The notes under the pieces are model-generated. The model searched no databases, was not told the origin of the DNA, and was given only the letters and a program-made list of their open reading frames with translations. A stretch of 64,000 nucleotides of DNA from CAVPDE01 sp964580575 (GTDB lineage: Bacteria; Desulfobacterota; DSM-4660; Desulfatiglandales; HGW-15), in the NCBI GenBank assembly GCA_964580575.1, contig CAZOLJ010000016.1:4677-68676 (forward strand), written 5' to 3'. The position numbers and the translations under genes were made by a program. This document shows positions 43,184 through 52,330 of the stretch, in pieces (the first letter of the stretch is position 1; each line of letters begins with the position of its first letter).

Positions 43184-43687
43184 ATGATCCCGGCCGAGCC
43201 GCCTTTGGAGGCACCTGTTGACGCAAAGGTTGACTGGGCCAATGACTGCTTTGACCGGGAAAGAAGCCGGCTCCTTGAAGATCGACGCCTTGCGGACCTT
43301 CTTGAAGCTCTGAAGAATGCCGTCGATCGATCCCGCGACGAGATGCTCCGAACAGGGATCGTGGATCTTTGCAGGGAATGTGAAGAAAAAGAAGGGGGCT
43401 CCTGCTGCGGAGCCGGCCTGGAGAAATATTACAGCGCCAAGCTTCTCCTCATCAACCGCCTGCTGGGTGTGACCCTCCCCAGCCAAAGGGAAAAACCTTC
43501 CAGCTGCTTTTTCCTATCCTCCTCAGGATGCAGGCTCGTGGCGAGACACGTGTTCTGCATCAACTTCGTCTGCAACAAAATCACATCGAGAATCGAGCCG
43601 GACCAATTGGCTAGCTTGCGGAAAGCAGAGGGTGAGGAGATCCTTTTCCTCTTTCAGGTAAATGAAAAGCTAAAAAAGCTGACTTAA
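43184..43687 (+). CDS. Cysteine-rich protein of unknown function, 167 aa
   Basis: Starts ATG 43184, three bases after the Lon-like stop, so it is almost surely co-translated with it. Cysteines form two groups, CRECEEKEGGSCCGAG near residues 63-78 and SGCRLVARHVFCINFVC near 115-131, with one more Cys at 108. The pattern could bind zinc or an iron-sulfur cluster. The middle helix (AKLLLINRLLGVTLP) may pack between them. I do not recognise a named family. Its tight link to the protease and methyltransferase suggests a conserved unit, but no function can be stated. Confidence 0.75.
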   Translation: MIPAEPPLEAPVDAKVDWANDCFDRERSRLLEDRRLADLLEALKNAVDRSRDEMLRTGIVDLCRECEEKEGGSCCGAGLEKYYSAKLLLINRLLGVTLPSQREKPSSCFFLSSSGCRLVARHVFCINFVCNKITSRIEPDQLASLRKAEGEEILFLFQVNEKLKKLT

Positions 43688-43728
43688 CGATAGATTCCTG
43701 CGGTGAGAAAGGGCTTCAACTTCCTTTT

Positions 43729-44349
43729 ATGGTTGGGGTGGACAAAACTCTCGAGCGAATGCTCCTTCAAGTCGCCGAGTTCTACGACGGTCGAAAAGTG
43801 GGTGACGTGGGGCACCTGGGTTTCCGGAGATCGAGCGACCTGTCCAGAGTTCTCTCTTCCCTTAGGGTGATGATCGGACAGGGTCTCTTTGTGCCGGGAG
43901 CCTTCCGGTTCCTTGACCTGGGGTGCGCGGACGGAAGAGTGAATGTGTTGCTGAGTAACCTGGCGAAGATCTCGGTCGGGATCGAACTCGACGAGTGGAC
44001 CCTGGACGACTACCAGCCCCTGAGACAAGCGCTGGATGATCTGCTTACGGAAAGTGGACTGCGCCTGCCTGAGAAGAACATCTTTCTGTTTCACGGGGAC
44101 TCCATGGACGAATCGCTTCATGACCGGATTCATCACGACACCGGGATCCGATTTGACCAGTTCGACGTGTTTTACACCTACCTCGCGATGATGGAGGAGT
44201 TCGCGGAACTCATTGTGCGAAAAGCCAGGCCAGGAGCGCTCTTCATGGTTTACGGCCTGGAAAAGATCCTTCCTCGGTTTCCCGGCCTTCGACTGCTCAC
44301 GCCGGACAGACCCCTGGAAGGCATCGTCGCCCTCTACCGGAAGCTCTAA
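43729..44349 (+). CDS. Class I SAM-dependent methyltransferase-like protein
   Basis: A 206-residue protein with motif I FRFLDLGCADGRVNVLLS and an acidic strand-2 end VGIELDEWTLDDY, the SAM-binding pattern. Later, FDVFYTYLAMMEEFAELIV and PGALFMVYGLEKIL fit strands 4-5. The substrate is unknown. It lies 41 bases after the cysteine-rich gene in the same direction. The start could also be the internal ATG at MLLQVAEFY (about 43759). Confidence 0.8.
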   Translation: MVGVDKTLERMLLQVAEFYDGRKVGDVGHLGFRRSSDLSRVLSSLRVMIGQGLFVPGAFRFLDLGCADGRVNVLLSNLAKISVGIELDEWTLDDYQPLRQALDDLLTESGLRLPEKNIFLFHGDSMDESLHDRIHHDTGIRFDQFDVFYTYLAMMEEFAELIVRKARPGALFMVYGLEKILPRFPGLRLLTPDRPLEGIVALYRKL

Positions 44350-44363
44350 CTCCCTTTAATGAT

Positions 44364-44570
44364 TCACGCCGGAGAATGCTTCTTGAGCCACTCGCGCAGC
44401 GCTGCGTCGACGCGTGTTTGCCAGCCGTCACCGCTTTCGCGGAATCGCTCCACCACTTCCCGCGACAGCCGGATACTGATGCGCTCCTTGGTCGGCGCTT
44501 TCTGTGGGCCACGCACGCCTAACTTCTTTCTCAGGGTTGGGGGCAGCACCTCGAGAGGTTCGTTACTCAT
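44364..44570 (-). CDS. BrnA-like antitoxin (DUF4415), without a BrnT toxin
   Basis: A 68-residue ribbon-helix-helix protein: KERISIRLSREVVERFRES and GDGWQTRVDAALREWLKKH, the BrnA/DUF4415 signature. BrnA normally follows the BrnT RNase toxin; no BrnT is visible on either side. The frame is open further upstream to 44858 and joins a zinc-ribbon-like segment, so a longer fused protein is possible. ATG 44570 (MSNEPLEVLPP) is the preferred start. Confidence 0.7.
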   Translation of the reverse strand: MSNEPLEVLPPTLRKKLGVRGPQKAPTKERISIRLSREVVERFRESGDGWQTRVDAALREWLKKHSPA

Positions 44571-44858
44571 GGTGCGCCCGGAGCAAAGGCACAGCCAGCG
44601 GCGTTTCCAGACCTCAACGACAGTCACTGCAAAGTCCTTCATTGTTCTTACCCATCGCTTGTATCTGCCGTGGGCATGAAAACACCCTGAGTTGCTCAGG
44701 CACTTGTCACAAACGGTGGGCTTCCTCGGTGCATGAAAGGCTTCAGTGTTTTTGCTGCCTGTCGTACCAAGCAAAACTTGGGCAGGCCCCACGTGAGTTG
44801 CTTCCCGCCATCTCACCATCCACGCCGAGCAGTTTCCAACGGTTATACCCTCCTGCAT
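44571..44858 (-). other. Zinc-ribbon-like segment in frame with the BrnA-like gene
   Basis: The in-frame upstream extension contains FHAPRKPTVCDKCLSNSGC and HGRYKRWVRTM, then WKRRWLCLCSGRT. The spacing of 'C..C..(H)GRY.R.V' and a second C-x-C resembles the N-terminal zinc ribbon of DUF6431/transposase-like proteins, whose next residues are often 'LLP'; here LEVLPP follows. It is either the front of a fused protein or a fragment that lies by chance in frame. Confidence 0.4.
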
Positions 44859-44884
44859 CCGTGCCAGGCGGAGTCAAAAACCAA

Positions 44885-44913
44885 TTGAGGAGCACGCGGA
44901 AGTCTGCTATATG
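44885..44913 (+). promoter_or_regulatory. Possible promoter of the RND efflux operon
   Basis: TTGAGG (44885-44890), a 17-base spacer and TATATG (44908-44913), about 50 bases before the adaptor gene. Read by eye. Confidence 0.45.
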
Positions 44914-44961
44914 CTTCGTTTTGAGAAGAACGGAAAGTGCTTCCAAAAGGGGGACCTGCCA

Positions 44962-46113
44962 ATGGAGCAGAGACTTCATGCGAACCCTTCATGGCTCCTG
45001 AGATTCCTCGCACCCGCGATGGTCGTTGCAACGGCCTTTCTCTCAACAGGCTGCGAGAGCAAGAAGGAGGCGTCGGCACCACCGCCGCCTGTTGTGACGA
45101 CGATGGACATCGTCCAGAGGGACGTGCCTGTTTCCTTCGAGTACGTGGCTCAGACTCAGAGCTCACACCTGGTCAACATTCAGGCGCGTGTGAGCGGATT
45201 CCTGGACAAGCACCTGTATACCGAGGGCGCGGTGGTGAAGGAAGGGCAGGTCCTTTTTCAGATGGACGCCAAACCGTTCCAGGTCCAGCTCGATCAGGCC
45301 ATGGCCGCTCTTGCCAAACAGGAGGCGGCGCTCGAAACAGCCCGCCTGAACCTTGAACGGACCAAACCGCTCACCGAACAGAACGCGCTGTCACAAAAGG
45401 ACCTCGACGACGCCACAGGTCAGTACCAGTCGGCTTCGGCCGCCACCGAGCAGGCCAAGGCCCAGGTCGAGTCCGCAAAGCTGAATCTGTCCTACACGAC
45501 GATCACTTCCCCTGTGACCGGTCTCAGCAGTTCGGCCCGGCAGACCGACGGCACCTACATCAATCCACAGAACAGCCTCCTGACGACGGTTTCGGTGCTC
45601 GACCCGATATGGGTGAACTTCAGCATCTCGGAGAACGAGATGTACAAATACCGGGAGCAGACGGCAAAAGGGCTGCTCCGCTCCCCCAACTACAAGGATT
45701 TTGAAGTCGAGATCATCCTTGTTGACGGTTCGATCTATCCCTATAAAGGACAAATGACTTTTGCGGAACCCTCGTACAACGCCCAGACCGGAACGTTTCT
45801 CGTTCGCGCCACCGTGAATAATCCTGAGGGGTTCCTGCGTCCGAACCAGTATGTCCGTGCCCGCGTGAAAGGCTCTGTCCGCCCCAACGCCATCCTGGTG
45901 CCTCAACGGGCCGTGCAGCAGGGATCCAGGGGCCACTTTGTCTGGGTCGTGGGCAAGGAAAGCAAAGCAGAGCAGCGACCCGTGGGCGTTGGCGATTGGC
46001 AGGGAGACGACTGGTTCATCTACGAAGGGTTGAAGAGCGGCGAAAAGCTGGTGGTAGACGGTGCTCTCACTCTCCGCCCCGGCATGACCGTCACTGTGAA
46101 AAAACCAAACTGA
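44962..46113 (+). CDS. RND efflux periplasmic adaptor (AcrA/MexA family) lipoprotein
   Basis: A 383-residue membrane-fusion protein. It starts MEQRLHANPSWLLRFLAP at 44962; a hydrophobic stretch ends in LSTGCESKK, a lipobox, so it is anchored by lipid. It has the barrel-sandwich parts NIQARVSGFLDKHLYTEGA and TTITSPVTGLSSSARQTDG around a helical hairpin rich in Gln and Ala, and the beta-barrel parts VLDPIWVNFSISENE and RATVNNPEGFLRPNQYVRA. It links pump and outer membrane channel. First gene of the operon; the pump follows after 67 bases. No local TetR/MarR regulator is seen. Confidence 0.95.
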   Translation: MEQRLHANPSWLLRFLAPAMVVATAFLSTGCESKKEASAPPPPVVTTMDIVQRDVPVSFEYVAQTQSSHLVNIQARVSGFLDKHLYTEGAVVKEGQVLFQMDAKPFQVQLDQAMAALAKQEAALETARLNLERTKPLTEQNALSQKDLDDATGQYQSASAATEQAKAQVESAKLNLSYTTITSPVTGLSSSARQTDGTYINPQNSLLTTVSVLDPIWVNFSISENEMYKYREQTAKGLLRSPNYKDFEVEIILVDGSIYPYKGQMTFAEPSYNAQTGTFLVRATVNNPEGFLRPNQYVRARVKGSVRPNAILVPQRAVQQGSRGHFVWVVGKESKAEQRPVGVGDWQGDDWFIYEGLKSGEKLVVDGALTLRPGMTVTVKKPN

Positions 46114-46180
46114 AGCCTTCGCCCAGAGGCGAGGGGTTTTCTCCGAATTCCCGAGGGAGACATTAGAGGAGACCTGATTC

Positions 46181-49100
46181 GTGTTCTCCAAATTCTTCAT
46201 TGAGCGTCCCATCTTCGCCACGGTCATCGCGATCATCCTCTGCCTTGCCGGCTTTGTGGCCATGACGGCCCTTCCGGTGGAGCAGTACCCTACGATCACG
46301 CCCGTGCAGGTCACGGTATCGGCAACCTATCCCGGCGCGGATTCTCAGACCCTTGCCGATTCGGTCGCAGCGCCCATCGAGGCTCAGATCAACGGCGTGG
46401 ACAACATGCTCTACATGTCTTCCACGAGTTCCTCGAACGGCCAATTGTCGCTCACCGTCTACTTTGCCCTGAACACGGACCCGGACATCGCGCAGGTCCA
46501 GGTGCAGAACCGGGTCAACCTTGCAGCGCCCCAGCTGCCCGAGGCCGTGGTGCAGCAGGGGGTGTCGGTGCAGAAAAAGGCTTCCTCCATCATGATGATG
46601 ATCGGCATCTTCGGGGACGGGGAACGCTACAGCAGCGACTACATTGCCAATTACGCCAATGTCTATGTTCTTGATGCGATCAAGCGTGTGCCGGGAGCCG
46701 GTCAGGCCCAGATCATGGGGGTGCCGGACCAGGCCATGCGCATCTGGATGAACCCGGACCGCATGGCCTCGCTCGGGATCACCACCAGCGACATTCAGCA
46801 GGCTATCGCGAGCCAGAACGCCCTGTACGGAGCCGGCCAGATCGGCCAGCAGCCCACTTCCAGACCCGTGCAAATGACCTTTCCGGTGGTCACCCAGCGG
46901 CCCTTTACTGAGCCTTCACAGTACGAAAACATCATTTTGCGCGCCAGCCAGGAAGTGAGCGGGATCGTCCGCTTGAAGGACGTGGCGCGTGCCGAGGTCG
47001 GCCTGCGGCAGTACATCATCGACAGCAAGCTGAACGGCACTCCCGCCACCTTTATTGCGGTCTACCAGCAGCCCGGCGCCAACGGACTCCAGGTGTCGGA
47101 CGCTGTCAAGAAGACCCTGGAGGAAATGAAGCCCCGCTTCCCGAGCGGGCTCGACTACAAGATCTCTCTGGACACCAATGACTTCGTGCGCCTCTCCATC
47201 CAAGAGGTGGTCAAAACCCTGTTCGAGGCCATCCTGCTCGTGGTCGTCATTGTGTACCTCTTCCTCCAGAGCTTCCGCACCACCATCATCTGCACCGCAG
47301 CGATCGTCGTCGCCCTGGTCAGCACCTTCACCGGCATGCTGGCCCTGGGATTTTCCATCAACCTGCTCACGCTCTTCGGCCTGGTGCTCGCCATCGGCAT
47401 GGTGGTGGACGACGCGATCGTGGTGGTGGAAAATGTGGAGCGCAACATGGTCCGCTTCCATCTCTCTCCGAAGGAAGCAACCGTCAAAGCCATGGGAGAG
47501 ATCTCGGGCTCCCTCGTCGCGGTTGTGCTGGTGATGGCTTCCGTGTTCATCCCTGCCGCCTTTCTTCCTGGCACGACCGGGCAACTCTACAAGCAGTTTG
47601 CCATCACCATCGTCATTTCCGTGGCGGTCTCCGGATTCGTGGCCTTGACCCTCACGCCGGCCATGTGCGGTGTTTTGCTGAAGCACACCCAGCCTCCGAC
47701 GCGCGGATTTTTCGCCTGGTTCAACCGTCAGGTGGATGCCCTGACCCGGGGCTTTGGCCACGCCGTGACCTTTGTGATCAGACGGATGCTCTTGGCCTTT
47801 GTCATTCTGGCGGCACTCGTTTACACGATCATCCACCTCTTCGAAGTGCTCCCCACGAGCTTCGTGCCCAATGAAGACCAGGGGTATGTCATGGCTGCGA
47901 TCATCATGCCCGATGCCGCAAGCCTCAACCGGACCCAGGCCGTGGCTGAGCGCGTGGAGGGTATCTTCGAGAAGATCCCGGGCGTGGACACTCGCACCCA
48001 GCTCACCGGCTACAGCCTGCTCGACAGCGGGTTCAAGACCAATGCAGGAACCTTTTTTGTGACGTTGAAACCCTTTGACGAGCGCTACTCGTCGACCCAA
48101 CAGGCGCGTGCCGAGAACGCCCGCGCCGTGATGACCAACCTGAACAGGGAAGCGGCGACCATCCGCGAAGGAATGGTGATCCCGGTGGCTCCGCCGGCGA
48201 TACCAGGCATCGGCACCATGGGCGGTTTTGAATTCTGGATCCAGGACACAGGGGCAGGAGCGCCTGCAAGACTGGACGAGATCACTCGCCAATTCCTTGC
48301 TAAGGCTCGCCAGCGTCCGGAGCTCACCGGCTTAAACAGTACCTTCCGCGCCACCACCCAACAGTTGAGTGCCGACGTGGATCGAGAGAAGGCCAGCCTT
48401 CTGGGCGTGCCCGTGACGGACGTGTACAGCGCCATTCAAGCCCAGTTCGGGTCCCTCACGGTCAGCCAGTACAACGAGTTTAGCCGGGTCTGGTGGGTCA
48501 TTCTCCAGTCCGAGCCGAAGTACCGTCAAGACCCAGGAGACCTGGCGCGACTTTACACGCGGTCGAATCAGGGCGAGGTGGTTCCCCTCTCGGCCCTGGT
48601 CACGACGCGATGGGTGACCGGCCCTGACCTGCTGCCCCATTTCAACGGCTTCCCCGCCGCAAAGGTGAACGGCAATGCCGCTTCCGGGTACAGCTCGGGC
48701 CAGGCGATCTCAGCAATGGAAGCGGTGGCCCAAGAGGTGCTCCCCCATGGCTACACTTTCGCCTGGTCCGGCCTTGCCTTTGAAGAAAAGAAATCCGGCG
48801 GCACTTCCATGATGGCTTTCGTGTTCGGCCTCATCATCGTCTTCCTCGTCCTGGCCGCCCAGTACGAGTCCTGGACCCTGCCGGGTTCCGTGATGATGGC
48901 CGTGCCCTTCGGGGTTCTCGGCGCCCTCACCGCGAACTGGCTCCGGGGCCTTGAGAACGACGTCTACTTCCAGATCGGCCTTCTCGTGCTGATCGGTCTT
49001 GGAGCGAAGAACGCGATCCTGAGGGTCTCCTTTGCTGTGGAACTGCGCAAGCAGGGCAAGTCGATCATGGAAGCCACGATCGAGGCGGGCGAGCAGAGGC

Positions 49101-49396
49101 TGAGGCCGATCATCATGACGTCGCTCGCCTTCGCCTTTGGCGTGCTGCCCCTGGCCATCGCCATGGGCGCAGGAGCCAATGCCCGCCATTCCATCGGCAC
49201 AGGCATCATCGGCGGCATGATCGGAGAGACCACCTTGGCCATGCTCTATGTTCCGCTCTTGTTCTACCTCTTTGACCGGCTCAGCGAGCGCTCCAAGGCA
49301 AAGAAAGAAGCGAAATCCGCTACGGGCACTCCTGCTGACGGGAGCGCGGCGCAGAAGGCGCCGCAGCGACAGGCGGAGGACCACGGACATGCGTAG
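46181..49396 (+). CDS. RND multidrug efflux pump, HAE1 (AcrB/MexB) family
   Basis: A 1071-residue inner membrane proton-driven pump. Start GTG 46181 (VFSKFFIERPIFATVIAI) behind GAGGAGACC. Twelve helices and two large periplasmic loops are evident. The proton-relay aspartates lie in GMVVDDAIVVVENVERNM. Other family marks are VEQYPTITPVQVTVSATYPG, VVIVYLFLQSFRTTIICT, FVPNEDQGYVMAAIIMPD and GLGAKNAILRVSFAVEL. Length fits AcrB (about 1049) with a polar tail. Substrates cannot be told from sequence. Its end overlaps the channel gene by 8 bases. Confidence 0.96.
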   Translation: MFSKFFIERPIFATVIAIILCLAGFVAMTALPVEQYPTITPVQVTVSATYPGADSQTLADSVAAPIEAQINGVDNMLYMSSTSSSNGQLSLTVYFALNTDPDIAQVQVQNRVNLAAPQLPEAVVQQGVSVQKKASSIMMMIGIFGDGERYSSDYIANYANVYVLDAIKRVPGAGQAQIMGVPDQAMRIWMNPDRMASLGITTSDIQQAIASQNALYGAGQIGQQPTSRPVQMTFPVVTQRPFTEPSQYENIILRASQEVSGIVRLKDVARAEVGLRQYIIDSKLNGTPATFIAVYQQPGANGLQVSDAVKKTLEEMKPRFPSGLDYKISLDTNDFVRLSIQEVVKTLFEAILLVVVIVYLFLQSFRTTIICTAAIVVALVSTFTGMLALGFSINLLTLFGLVLAIGMVVDDAIVVVENVERNMVRFHLSPKEATVKAMGEISGSLVAVVLVMASVFIPAAFLPGTTGQLYKQFAITIVISVAVSGFVALTLTPAMCGVLLKHTQPPTRGFFAWFNRQVDALTRGFGHAVTFVIRRMLLAFVILAALVYTIIHLFEVLPTSFVPNEDQGYVMAAIIMPDAASLNRTQAVAERVEGIFEKIPGVDTRTQLTGYSLLDSGFKTNAGTFFVTLKPFDERYSSTQQARAENARAVMTNLNREAATIREGMVIPVAPPAIPGIGTMGGFEFWIQDTGAGAPARLDEITRQFLAKARQRPELTGLNSTFRATTQQLSADVDREKASLLGVPVTDVYSAIQAQFGSLTVSQYNEFSRVWWVILQSEPKYRQDPGDLARLYTRSNQGEVVPLSALVTTRWVTGPDLLPHFNGFPAAKVNGNAASGYSSGQAISAMEAVAQEVLPHGYTFAWSGLAFEEKKSGGTSMMAFVFGLIIVFLVLAAQYESWTLPGSVMMAVPFGVLGALTANWLRGLENDVYFQIGLLVLIGLGAKNAILRVSFAVELRKQGKSIMEATIEAGEQRLRPIIMTSLAFAFGVLPLAIAMGAGANARHSIGTGIIGGMIGETTLAMLYVPLLFYLFDRLSERSKAKKEAKSATGTPADGSAAQKAPQRQAEDHGHA

Positions 49397-50810
49397 ATTC
49401 ATCGTTCTCGCATTCGCTGTCTTGCACGCCGGCTGCATGGTCGGCCCGGATTACTTGCGACCTGTCGTCGATCTGCCGGCCGCCTTCAGGTATGAGGACA
49501 GGGACACCAAAGAGCCCGCAAACACCGAGTGGTGGAAGCAGTTCCAGGATCCGGTGCTCGATGCGCTGATCGACGAGGCGCTCGCCAACAACAGGAACAT
49601 CAAGATCGCAACCGCAAACGTGGAACGGGCTGCGGGAGTGCTGGTACAGGCCCGGTCGCCGCTTTTTCCCCAGATCGGATACGGCGGCAGCGCGGCAAGA
49701 GACCGAGCCAGCGAGGCCGGAAGCGTCCCTGTGCCTTCGATCCTGCCGAATCCCCAGACTTCCTACCAGATTCTTGCGAGCGCGAGCTGGGAGATCGATT
49801 TGTGGGGCCGCATCCGGCGGCTCTCCGAGTCTGCCCAGGCGGAACTCTTTGCAACAGAGGAGGCGTGGCACGGTGTGATTCTGTCCCTTGTTGCCTCTGT
49901 GGCGGCCAACTATATCCAGCTGCTCGGCCTCGACGAGCAGCTCATTGTGTCGAAACGGACTCTGGCAACCTATGCCGAATCGGTCAAGCTTTTTGAGCTG
50001 CGGTTCAAATACGGCCAGGTGTCGAAAATGACCGTTGAGCAGGCCCGTTCTCAGTACGAAACGGCCGCAGCCGGAATCCCCCAGATCGAATCGCAGATCG
50101 CGCAGACCGAGAACGCCCTGGCGATCCTGCTCGGGCGCAACCCGGGGCCTGTCCGGCGCGGCAAGACGATCCATCAGTTGGGTCTCCCTGCTGTACCCGC
50201 CGGTCTGCCTTCAGACGTCCTTGCCAACCGACCCGATATCCGTCAAGCAGAACAGAATCTCATCGCAGCCAACGCCCAGATCGGAGCAGCCAAAGCTCTC
50301 TACTACCCGACCATCTCCCTCACCGGTGCTTACGGCTATGCAAGCTCAGATCTCTCCAACCTTTTCCAGGGTTCGGCCCGCGTCTGGAGTTATGCCGGGT
50401 CTTTTGCCGGACCGATCTTCACGGGAGGCGCCATTACCAGCCAGGTCAAACAGTCAGAGGCAGCCCGGAACGCGGCGCTCTTCAGCTACGAACTGACGAT
50501 CCAGAGTGCTTTTGCCGATGCGGAAAACACATTGGTCGCCCGCAGCAAGCTCCTTGAGCAGGTCCAGGCCCAAGAACGCCTCGTCCGAGCGAACAGCGAA
50601 TACGTGCGCCTGGCGCGTCTCCAGTTTGACGGGGGGTATTCGCCCTATTCCACGGTGCTCCAGGCCGAGCAGCAGCTTTTCCCTTCAGAACTTAATCTTG
50701 TTCAGTCACGTGCTGCGCTCTTCAATTCACTCGTGAACATCTACAAGGCCATGGGCGGAGGCTGGCAGGTCGTTTCTGAAGAGATACCGGATCTTCCCTC
50801 AAAGTGGTAG
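49389..50810 (+). CDS. Outer membrane efflux channel lipoprotein, NodT/OprM family
   Basis: A 473-residue TolC-like channel. The start ATG 49389 (MRRFIVLAFAVLHAGCMVGP) lies inside the end of the pump gene; LHAGC is a lipobox. Two repeated halves show the family pattern: EWWKQFQDPVLDALIDEAL, ASWEIDLWGRIRRL and GLPSDVLANRPDIRQAEQNL, then YPTISLTGAYGYASSDLS and LARLQFDGGYSPYSTVLQAE. It completes the tripartite efflux system. Confidence 0.95.
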   Translation: MRRFIVLAFAVLHAGCMVGPDYLRPVVDLPAAFRYEDRDTKEPANTEWWKQFQDPVLDALIDEALANNRNIKIATANVERAAGVLVQARSPLFPQIGYGGSAARDRASEAGSVPVPSILPNPQTSYQILASASWEIDLWGRIRRLSESAQAELFATEEAWHGVILSLVASVAANYIQLLGLDEQLIVSKRTLATYAESVKLFELRFKYGQVSKMTVEQARSQYETAAAGIPQIESQIAQTENALAILLGRNPGPVRRGKTIHQLGLPAVPAGLPSDVLANRPDIRQAEQNLIAANAQIGAAKALYYPTISLTGAYGYASSDLSNLFQGSARVWSYAGSFAGPIFTGGAITSQVKQSEAARNAALFSYELTIQSAFADAENTLVARSKLLEQVQAQERLVRANSEYVRLARLQFDGGYSPYSTVLQAEQQLFPSELNLVQSRAALFNSLVNIYKAMGGGWQVVSEEIPDLPSKW

Positions 50811-51291
50811 GCACCCTCAATTGCGGTAAGGCTAAGCGCAAGGTAGGGCACTTCACAGGAGCTTGCACATGCCATGGGTATTGTTGAACACTTGCCGGCA
50901 AATAGAACTCAGATGAGAGAAGCAATTGGTATGCTTGAATCGACCTCCCACCTGATGACGCAATAAGCTACTCTCACTAATCGTAACCAAGCCCACAGCT
51001 CCATATTTTGGAGGCCTACCTCCCCCATTTCGATGAAATGGGTGACCTTTTGTGCTTTGGCATTTTATTGGGTACAATTCATAGGGAATCCACTTGACCT
51101 TTTGAAGAATTTCACTCACTATTCTAGTTGAATTATCCTACCGAATAACTTTCACTCAAACCCTTTTTCGAGGAACTTATGAAGTGGGCCTGCCTCAAGT
51201 ATCCGAGCCTTTGCCCCCCTGGGGTTTTGGCCTGAGGGGGGGCGAGAACAATATCACTTCCAATCAATCATAAAGGCAAATCCATCAATAG
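50811..51291. other. Intergenic region with no convincing gene
   Basis: An 88-codon frame on the minus strand (50853-51119) has no ribosome-binding site or recognisable motif and was not accepted. No clear terminator for the efflux operon was found. Near 51156-51240 lies the first copy of a diverged repeat that recurs at 52365. Confidence 0.4.
51156..51240 (+). repeat. Diverged repeat, copy 1 (coding relic)
   Basis: Contains TTTTTCGAGGAACTTATGAA and reads FFEELMKWACLKYPSLC before a stop. Compared with copy 2 at 52365-52450, about two thirds of bases agree, and both read FF(E/D)E--MK-A-L---LC in the same frame sense. The parent gene is not recognised. Confidence 0.45.
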
Positions 51292-51645
51292 ATGAACACG
51301 CGAGGCTATAACCCATTCGCCAGTAGCCAAGGCGACTGCCTCTATAGATCGGAGGAGCTATTCTGGTTCTCCTTTTCTGGCAAGGTGGAACTCCGCAAAT
51401 TATTTAATACGTTTCGAGCGAGCAGTTCGGAAGCGGAACTGTTCATGCATGTGCAGGTACGAAAACCTAAGGACGCATTGCTTTTCTCTAGCATAGTCCG
51501 CGGCGAAGGGATCGAGTCCGGCGTTGGTTTGCGTAGTGGAGCCACCGCCATGAAGGCGCTCGAAGCAGCGCTGCAGGATGGAGTACGGAAACTGATGGCG
51601 GATGTGCGACTTGCTGACGCCCTGCTTGCTGCTGCTAAGCGATGA
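51292..51645 (+). CDS. Hypothetical protein, 117 aa
   Basis: A frame starting MNTRGYNPFASSQGDC with no good ribosome-binding site. The second half, SGATAMKALEAALQDGVRKL and MADVRLADALLAAAKR, looks like the C-terminal helix of small exported lipoproteins that end in a similar way, but there is no signal peptide here. The N-terminus may be lost or replaced. Just after its stop another frame reads EVFTPDDLKNEVSELLLSE, a separate short relic. No function is proposed. Confidence 0.4.
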   Translation: MNTRGYNPFASSQGDCLYRSEELFWFSFSGKVELRKLFNTFRASSSEAELFMHVQVRKPKDALLFSSIVRGEGIESGVGLRSGATAMKALEAALQDGVRKLMADVRLADALLAAAKR

Positions 51646-51775
51646 AGGGAAGTTTTCACCCCTGACGATCTCAAAAACGAGGTCTCCGAGCTTTTGCTGA
51701 GCGAGTAAAGGTATCAGAAAGCCGATTAGAATACACTACCTATTCAGAGGACTAACGATAAAAGGAGGGCTTGTG

Positions 51776-52207
51776 ATGAGTGAGAAGGTAATGAAGGTCA
51801 TTGCGGTGAGCACAGAGGTGCCAGACCAGGTGGGTATGGCGGCGGGCATGGCCGCCGCTCTGCGCGAGCGGCGCATCGGGCTGAAGGCCGTCTGGTCCCG
51901 GTCATCGGACTCGGGCATGACTACGGTGATCAGCATCCCGGAGAAGATCGAAGAACTGCGCGCGCTGGCCGCCGAGGAGCGTCGAAGCATTGAGGAGATC
52001 CCGATGGTGTGGCTGGAGGGGCCGGATGAGATCGGAGCATTGTATCCGTTCCTGGCCAAGGTCGGCGAAGCCCGCATCAACATCCAGGCGATGATATCAC
52101 TTGCGGTTGCCGGCAGCTTCGCTGGGGTATTCGAGTTCGCCGATGAGGCCGCGGTAGACCGCGTCGTTGCCTTGTTGGAAGGGGAGAGGATGCCTTCTAA
52201 GGCATAG
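51776..52207 (+). CDS. ACT-domain-like protein, 143 aa
   Basis: Begins MSEKVMKVIAVSTEVPDQVG at 51776 behind a perfect AAAGGAGG. The first 70 residues form one ACT-like alpha/beta unit (GMAAGMAAALRERRIGLKAV, ISIPEKIEELRAL). The rest, starting MVWLEGPDEIGALYPFLAKV, looks like a second ACT-like unit with INIQAMISLAVAGSFAGVFE. ACT domains bind amino acids or other small ligands. No enzyme is fused or adjacent, so it is probably a free-standing sensor. Confidence 0.75.
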   Translation: MSEKVMKVIAVSTEVPDQVGMAAGMAAALRERRIGLKAVWSRSSDSGMTTVISIPEKIEELRALAAEERRSIEEIPMVWLEGPDEIGALYPFLAKVGEARINIQAMISLAVAGSFAGVFEFADEAAVDRVVALLEGERMPSKA

Positions 52208-52330
52208 GAGGGGGGATTGAGCGGCAACTGAAGGGGACAGGATCGTAGGCGCCGATAGCCGAACAAGGCGGTGAACCTGATCGCCGGATCGGGCGGATTA
52301 TGAGAGCAACTTGACATTTTTCAGATGTTC

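Noticed and set aside
42152..43486. A 444-codon open frame antisense to the Lon-like protease
   Set aside because: Shadow frame; the sense strand shows the full catalytic dyad and good ribosome-binding site.
46916..48292. A 458-codon open frame antisense to the RND pump
   Set aside because: His/Asp/Gly-rich shadow frame over a secure membrane protein gene.
46181..50810. The efflux operon as a specific named pump such as AcrAB-TolC or MexAB-OprM
   Set aside because: Family level is secure, but substrate specificity and orthology cannot be judged from sequence by eye, so no gene symbols were given.
50853..51119. An 88-codon minus-strand frame in the spacer after the efflux operon
   Set aside because: No start signal or motif; it includes a simple A/T-rich stretch and looks accidental.
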